Assembly (NCBI RefSeq): GCF_036324505.1
Contig: NC_086350.1
Location: forward strand, 260,516-324,515
Direction of reading: 5' to 3'
Length of the DNA stretch: 64,000 nucleotides
From: Eleginops maclovinus
Lineage: Eukaryota > Chordata > Actinopteri > Perciformes > Eleginopidae
Below are positions 57,661 through 64,000 of the stretch, in pieces. Position 1 is the stretch's first letter. Each line of letters starts with the position of its first letter. Position numbers and translations under genes: made by a program. The notes beneath the pieces are model-generated. The model saw nothing but the letters and a program-made list of their open reading frames with translations. It ran no database searches and was not told the DNA's origin.

Positions 57661-60600
57661 ATGAGCCAGGAGGACTCAATCGGAGATGCAGCCGGAGCTG
57701 CGGGAATGACAGGAGACGAACGTCGGACAGAAGCGGAAAGAATGAGACGAAAGCGAGGTACAATCAGAGGTGCCACTACAAGACTTATTAATCAGATTGA
57801 CTCAGAAATGGCCAAGCCAGATCCAGATACCGATCACTTGAGCACTTTATTGGAAATGCTGTCGGCTAAGGAGGACAGTCTGTCTGAACTCGACCACGGA
57901 ATAGAACGGCTAACTGCGTTGGATGACTTGGAAACGGAGATCGAAGCCTCCGAGGAATACAAGGAACGTGTCATCATGTCCAGGAGCCGTGCGCAGCGCA
58001 CGATAAAGAAAAGGGAGGAGGTGAACCAAAGCGCAGCACATCCAAGAGTGAGTGACGCTTCAGGTAACTCAGTACCACAGAGACAATCAGTAAAGCTACC
58101 AAGGTTGATTATTGACAAATACAATGGAGCAGTCAGTATGTGGCAAGAGTTTTGGAGCCAATATGAGACTGCTATACACGAAAATGATGCACTGTGCAAG
58201 AGAGAGAAATTTACCTATCTGAAAACCTACCTCACTGGTGCAGCTGCAAAGGCAGTAGCAGGACTGGTGTTAACAGATGTAAATTATGACAGCGCAATCA
58301 CTTTACTGCAAAACAGATTTGGAAGGAAAGATCTGGTGATCAGTGCTCACATGTCAAAGCTACTAAATCTAAACCCTGTAAAGAAATCATCTGATGTGAA
58401 TGCATTGAGGCGGTTATATGATGAATGTGAAATTCAGATTAGGAGCTTGGAGTCACTGGGTGTAGTGTCAGAAACCTACGGAAGCCTACTATGCCCAATC
58501 TTACTGCAGATGATTCCAGATGACATAGCTCTTGAATATAGTCGTCAGAGGGGAGTGGATGATGAATGGAAGGTTGCTGAAATAGTCACATTCCTACAGA
58601 AGGAGGTTCAGAGCAGGGAAAGAGCACTGCAAATGACAAATTCATACAGAACAGAACATAAAGCAGAAAACAAGCCATGGAAGCAGTCACGTTCATTCAA
58701 TGAAGTGAAAATGAAAGGACCTAGCATGCAATCTGCTGCTGCACTGCACACAGCCAGCCAGAAGACATACAACTGTTTGTTCTGTGACAGTGCAGAACAT
58801 AAATCTGAACATTGCCCAGATCACAACGTTCCTGAACGCAAAGACAAACTCAAGAAAATGGGAAGATGCTTTGTGTGTTTAGGACGGAAACACATTGCAA
58901 GATTCTGCAAGATGAAGGATGTGTCATGTGAAAAATGTGGAAGAAGACATCACATTGCTGTGTGCTCGGGTGAGAGAAGTGAGGTGCAGCCCCACACTGT
59001 TACTGAAGATGCTGTTGTTTCCTCAGTCATTCCTCATTCAGTGAGGATGAAAACAGATGGACAGAACACTGTGCTGCTCCAAACTGCTAAGGCGTGGGTG
59101 CAAGGTCCATCAGGCAGAAAAATAGCTCGCTGCTTACTCGATGGAGGCAGTCAGAGAAGCTTCATCCATGAAAACCTAGTGAAGAGCCTGAAGTTACCAG
59201 TAATCAGACAAGAGACACTCACTCTTCACACGTTTGGCTCCTCTGTCCCCACAAGGTCACAACGCAACACAGTTAAGGTAATCATGGAGAATGTCTGGGA
59301 CAGCCAGCAGAGAATTGAAATAGAAGCTGTAGAAACCCCACAGGTGTGCTCAGCTGTGATGAAGGTTCCTGGTGACCAGATTCAACATGAGCTTAAGAAA
59401 AGGGGACTGCAACTAGCAGACTTCCCCGGCGATGACGGTGATCCTGAGCTCTCCATCCTGATAGGAGCAGACTACTATTGGCAAATAGTATCAGGAAGAG
59501 TGGAGAGACTCACAGAGACATTGGTTGCATTGGAGAGCACCTTTGGATGGTCTGTGCAGGGACCAGTGTCCATGTCAAGTGTCGCAGAGGCTGCCTGCAT
59601 GTTCATACCACTTGATGAAGACACACTTGTCTCCAAGCAACTGAATGCATTCTGGGAAATTGAGTCTCTGGGTATCACAAGTGTCAAACCACAGAACCGA
59701 GCAGAAGAAGAGGCTCTGCAGATGTTCGAAAGAACGACAACCTTCAAAAATGGACGATACCACGTGGAGTTGCCATGGAAACCAGAAAGAGCAGAACTCC
59801 AAGACAACTACAGAGTTGCCAAAAGGAGGTTTGAAGGTCTGAAGAGAAGACTAAAGAAAGATGTTACACTGTACAGCAGATACAATGAAGTAGAGGAGGA
59901 CTACTTACAACAGAACATGGCAGAGGATGTGCCAAAGGACAACGCAAATGCAGACAATGTGAAATACTACTTACCTCACCACGCAGTTCTCCGAGAGGAC
60001 AAGGTGACCACAAAATTGAGAGTGGTATTTGATGCGTCGTCCCATGAAGATGGCTATCCATCTCTCAATGACTGTTTACTCACAGGACCAAACCTAAATC
60101 CGGATATTCTCAGCGTCCTGATTAGGTTCAGAAAACATGAGATCGCCTTCATGGCAGACATAAAAAAGGCGTTTCTGCAGATATCCCTCGCCGAGACAGA
60201 CAGAGACGCAGTGAGGTTCCTGTGGCTCTCGGGCCCACCAAATGGAGAACAGGATGAAAGGCTGCGGATGCTGAGGATGACAAGAGTGGTGTTTGGAGCC
60301 TCCCCAAGTCCCTTCTTACTCGCCGCTACAATCAGAAAGCATCTGCAAAATTATGAAACCGAACAGCCACAAGTTGTAGAGACAATAAGAGAGTCACTCT
60401 ATGTTGATGACTTTATTGCAAGCTCACGCACTGTGGAAGAGGCTTACTATGTAACAACCACCGCTAAGCAAATGCTGTCAACCGCAGGCATGGACCTCTG
60501 CAAGTGGATGACCAACTCTCCTGAGCTGAAGAGGAAATGGGAGGAGAGCACAACAGACCACACACTGGCGCCAGAGACACACGGAGCAGTGCTGAAGGTG

Positions 60601-62987
60601 TTAGGCTTAGTGTGGAGACCAGAGACCGATGACTTCACCTTTGACCTCAGACCGCTAGTGAGCATTCTAAAGCAAAAGAAGAACACAAAGAGGAGCGTTC
60701 TACAGCCATCCGCACGTATCTATGACCCGCTAGGGTTCCTGACTCCCTTCACCATCAGAATCAAGTGCATGTTTCAAGAAATGTGGGAGAGAGGACTCTC
60801 CAGGGATGAGGAGCTACCACCCGATCTGACTCGAGAATGGCAACAGTGGTGTTTAGAACTGCCCCAGCTACACCAACTCGCCATACCAAGGTGGTACCGA
60901 ACAGACACGCTGTCAGAGAACAAGCATGCCCTGAAACTACACGTGTTCTGTGACGCCAGTGAAAGAGCTTACAGTGCTGTAGCCTACCTGCAAGGTGAAA
61001 CTCAAGACGGAGAACCTACAATGAGCCTAGTTGCGTCCAAATCCAGGGTGGCCCCTCTCAAGAAAATGACACTGCCACGCCTAGAGCTCATGGGAGCTGT
61101 GATCGGAGCGAGACGAGCAAACAACTTGATGATGACTCTGAAAATGGAACCAATTCAGATAAGAATGTGGACAGATTCTATGATTACGCTGCATTGGATC
61201 TGCAGCTCTGCTCAGAAGTGGAAACAGTTTGTCGCAAATAGAGTGACCGAGATCCAGTCACTGACCAACCCAGAGTCATGGTCACACATTGCAGGAAAGA
61301 TAAATCCAGCTGACCTCCCCACCAGAGGACAAACTGTTGAAGACTTGAAACATAGCCATCTGTGGTGGAATGGTCCCAGCCTTGTGACATCAGCCGATCA
61401 GTCAGAGGAGACTGATGATGATTATGTTCCAGAAAGGGCGAACACAGAACTCAAGTCGAGTCACCAAGTCACTGTACAGCTTGCTGCAAATGACGCAGAC
61501 CTCACTGAACCAGTGCTGGAGCTAGCCAGATACAGCAAACTGAAAAGAGTCTTCAGAGTGACAGCCTGGATAAAGAGATTCATAGCAAATGCTCCAACAA
61601 AACCAAAGACAAGAGGAGAACTGACTGCTGACGAGCTCTTCGAGGCCGAAAGGTACTGGATCAAGATAACACAACAACAGAGTTTCAGTCAAGAGATCAA
61701 ACAACTAAAGACAGGAAAGGGCCTCAGGGACTGTAGATTAAAGAACTCAAGCCATTCCTGGATGAACATGAACTGCTCAGTGTGGGAGGAAGGCTGCAGC
61801 AGTCTGACTTCACATTCAGAGAGCAGCACCCATGGATCCTGCCCAGCAAGCATAAATATTCAGAAAGGCTCATACAGTACTGTCATGAGAAGGTGATGCA
61901 TTCAGGAGGGAGAGACACCCTCGTACAAGTTAGGGAGAGATACTGGATCATGCGCGCAAGGCAGCTGGTCAAGAGTGTTGTGGCAAGATGCACAATCTGC
62001 AAAAGATTCAAGGCAAAGGCTGGAAGGCAGATCACTGCACCTTTACCAAAGGACAGAATAACTGAATCCCCACCATTCGAAGTCACAGGTGTGGATTTTG
62101 CAGGACCGCTTTATGTGAAAGCGGAGGATTCTGTAAAAAAGTCATACATCGCGCTATTCACCTGTGCGGTAACCAGAGCCGTACACTTGGAGCTAGTCTC
62201 AGATCAGTCAACAGAGACATTCCTGTTAGCGCTGAAAAGATTCATTGCTAGAAGAGGATTATGCAAGGTAATCTACTCAGACCCCGCAAGAACGTTCAAG
62301 AGAGCTGATCAGGACTTGAAAGAGCTGTAGAAAGCCATCAAAGACCCTGAACTGCTGCAGTTCTTCTCAGAAAGGGGAATCACTTGGAGATTCATCGCTG
62401 AGCGAGCAGCCTGGTGGGGCGGATTCTGGGAGAGGCTCGTCCGATCAGTAAAAACATGCCTGAAGAAAGTTCTTGGAAGAGCTTCACTCAACTTCGAAGA
62501 AATGTGCACAGTCCTGACAGAGGTCGAGGCTACACTAAACTCTAGGCCTCTGACCTTTGTGCATAATGAAGTGGAGGAGCCACAGCCACTGACTCCAGCT
62601 CACTTCCTGGTGGGTAAACGACTGACCTCTCTACCACCCAAGCCATTCCCAGCTGAAACACAGCACCCAACTGCTAACAAGGCAGAGATCACACGAAGAT
62701 GGAAGTACAGGCAGAGACTCACAACCAGCTTCTGGAATGCCTGGCGCAAAGATTACCTACTAGACTTGAAGTCAGCACACCGCTGTGACACACCGACACC
62801 CACCCCACTGAAAGTGGGTGACGTCGTACTCATTGGAGAAGATCACACACCCAGACAAACCTGGAAACTGGGAAGAATCAAAGAACTGTTTTCCAGAACT
62901 GGTCTTGTTAGGTCGTGCTCAGTTCGCACTACATCAGGGACTTTGTTGAGGAGACCTATTCAGTTACTGTATTGTCTGGAGATTTAG
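57661..62987 (+). pseudogene. BEL/Pao gag-pol, broken in the integrase part
   Basis: First ATG after the primer-binding site at 57661. In one frame to 61896: a gag-like region with a long helical N-terminus (about residues 1-210), three CCHC knuckles (CLFCDSAEHKSEHC ~371, CFVCLGRKHIARFC ~402, CEKCGRRHHIAVC ~422), an aspartic protease with LLDGGSQRSF (~490), reverse transcriptase with RVVFDAS (~785), ADIKKAFLQ (~831) and YVDDFIAS (~914), and RNase H with FCDASERAY (~1095) and MWTDSM (~1169). A frameshift around 61715-61740 moves the rest to another frame. There the integrase zinc-binding region and the acidic core (VDFAGPLY, SDPART, then WWGGFWERL) are read, with a TAG at 62328-62330 inside, and the C-terminal domain ends at 62987. 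As read the copy cannot make complete integrase. Confidence 0.9.
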
Positions 62988-63016
62988 ATGACCAGAGTAG
63001 TTCATCGGGGGGAGAA

Positions 63017-63441
63017 TGTTGTAACTTAATAGCTTACAGTTTAAGATGAATGATTGAATCTGTTGATTGATTTAATGCCAGAAAGCTGCTAAAGGTTGTG
63101 TTACTGTTTACAGTTAAAAGGAGAGTTAGAAATCCTTATATTTGGTTGTATTCTATCTGATTGATATTGATTTGAGATATGTTTTCTGTTCTATTGCCTA
63201 ACAAAGGGTTCAGAAACTGAACTACCAGAATGCTTAGCGGCTAAAACAAGAGTTACGCGTTTTCCTTAGGATGATAAGAAGTGCCGCGTATACGAAAAAT
63301 GACTAGCATACATGGAGCTGATATATATATGTCTTGTGGTGTTTGCTGAACGTGTAATTCGCTACTGATTTCTCTACATAAAGAAGCCTTTGTTTTCATA
63401 CCCGACGTCCTGCTGTTTATTTTGGAGGTACTTAATCTACA
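63017..63441 (+). repeat. BEL/Pao 3' LTR
   Basis: Begins tgttgtaacttaatag after a purine tract and ends acttaatctaca. Confidence 0.9.
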
Positions 63442-63596
63442 AGGAGGGGAAATGATGTTAATTTCTGGATTTTGTTTTTGATATTCTGTCTCTCACTGTT
63501 AGAACAAAACCATAAAAACCACAGACTGTTCAGATCTTTGTAAGTGGGTAAACTAACTGAATTGGCAAGGGAATCAAATACTTATTCCCTCCACTG

Positions 63597-63778
63597 TATG
63601 TGTATATATATATATATATATACACATACAGTGGAGGGAATCAAATACTTATTCCCTCCACTGTATGTATATATATATTATATATACATATATACATATA
63701 TATGTATATATGTATATATGTATATATTATATATACATATATACATATATATGTATATATGTATATATGTATATATAT

Positions 63779-63822
<44 letters not shown>

Positions 63823-63855
63823 GTATATATGTATATATAATATATACATATATAC

Positions 63856-63888
<33 letters not shown>

Positions 63889-63930
63889 TGTGTATATATA
63901 CATATATATATATACACATATATATATATG

Positions 63931-63962
<32 letters not shown>

Positions 63963-64000
63963 CATATATATATATACATATATATATATGTATATAAATA
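63597..64000. repeat. TA/TATG/TATAC simple repeat
   Basis: Alternating tatata, tatgta and tacata with no pure unit. It holds a 35-bp copy of the Tc1 tip at 63629-63663 and continues to the window edge. Confidence 0.95.
63629..63663. repeat. Solo Tc1 tip-to-tip fragment
   Basis: Starts cagtggagggaatcaa and ends ttattccctccactg, so it is a near-perfect inverted repeat made of two Tc1 tips. It has TA on each side and lies 33 bp from the right end of the larger Tc1 relic. Confidence 0.8.

Larger units (their letters stand above)
57210..63441 (+). mobile_element. BEL/Pao LTR retrotransposon, 6.2 kb
   Basis: Two LTRs of about 425 bp (57210-57634 and 63017-63441) flank gag-pol. A 5-bp duplication AGGAG lies at 57205-57209 and 63442-63446. 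The primer-binding site is tggtgccgaaacccggga from 57639 and a purine tract (cggggggagaa) precedes the 3' LTR. The LTRs differ by only about two substitutions and a few small indels, so the insertion is recent. It sits in the older Tc1 relic, in the sense orientation of taf4. Confidence 0.92.
56159..63596 (+). mobile_element. Tc1/mariner relic, interrupted by a BEL/Pao element
   Basis: The left end starts cagtggaggacatttg after a TA and the right end finishes ttattccctccactg before a TA. Inverted terminal regions (taggtttattttaacag near 56250; ctgtctctcactgtta near 63486) match the common fish Tc1 group. The sub-terminal parts are 56159-56480 and 63442-63596. The BEL/Pao insertion at 57210-63441 splits the copy near its 3' end. 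Confidence 0.8.

Noticed and set aside
63544..63997. YIYIYI frames on both strands at the right end
   Set aside because: Translation of TA/TATG simple repeat.

Overview
The window is nuclear DNA of a teleost-like fish. It has split vertebrate genes with GT-AG introns, CA/TG runs next to many exons, hAT, Tc1/mariner and BEL/Pao elements, and an extreme load of tandem repeats. The species cannot be named from sequence alone. Well over half of the 64 kb is tandem repeat; real coding exons add up to only about 3.5 kb.

Three host genes are supported exon by exon. (1) gpi, glucose-6-phosphate isomerase, minus strand: the first four coding exons lie at 3924..627 and the gene runs off the left edge through a 35-bp minisatellite. 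(2) lsm14a, a RAP55/LSM14 mRNP protein, minus strand: seven coding exons and one 42-nt cassette exon between 36054 and 26017. (3) A taf4-family TFIID subunit, plus strand: thirteen exons between 38281 and 56061, continuing past the right edge. lsm14a and taf4 are head to head about 2.2 kb apart. lsm14a and gpi are in tandem on the minus strand, separated by a 20.3-kb transposon.

Layout: 1-3924 gpi; 3925-5322 gpi upstream region, a 35-bp-type minisatellite and AT-rich DNA that may be the displaced lsm14a 3' end; 5323-25659 hAT copy 1, with an 8-bp target duplication, carrying an internal 18.1-kb satellite of 31-bp units; 26017-36054 lsm14a, whose introns hold an E-box/M-box array, (CCAA)n arrays and hAT copy 2 (32562-35272); 36055-38280 divergent promoter region with a decayed hAT and a 21/27-bp repeat; 38281-56061 taf4, with a 49-bp array made of its own exon-4 splice junction, a 9-kb AG-free polypyrimidine array and a 3.1-kb GT/GACT array; 56159-63596 a Tc1/mariner relic split by a young BEL/Pao LTR element, in a taf4 intron; 63600-64000 a TA/TATG simple repeat.

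The most unusual points are: the satellite inside a hAT element, whose unit length is kept through 585 intervals with one net missing base; two hAT copies with different target duplications that share the same stop codons in a block of over 99% identity; and several minisatellites that start at, and multiply, splice-donor junctions (gpi exon 4, taf4 exon 4, with an lsm14a exon-1 fragment as a possible third case). Family identifications rest on remembered protein families. No database search was run.
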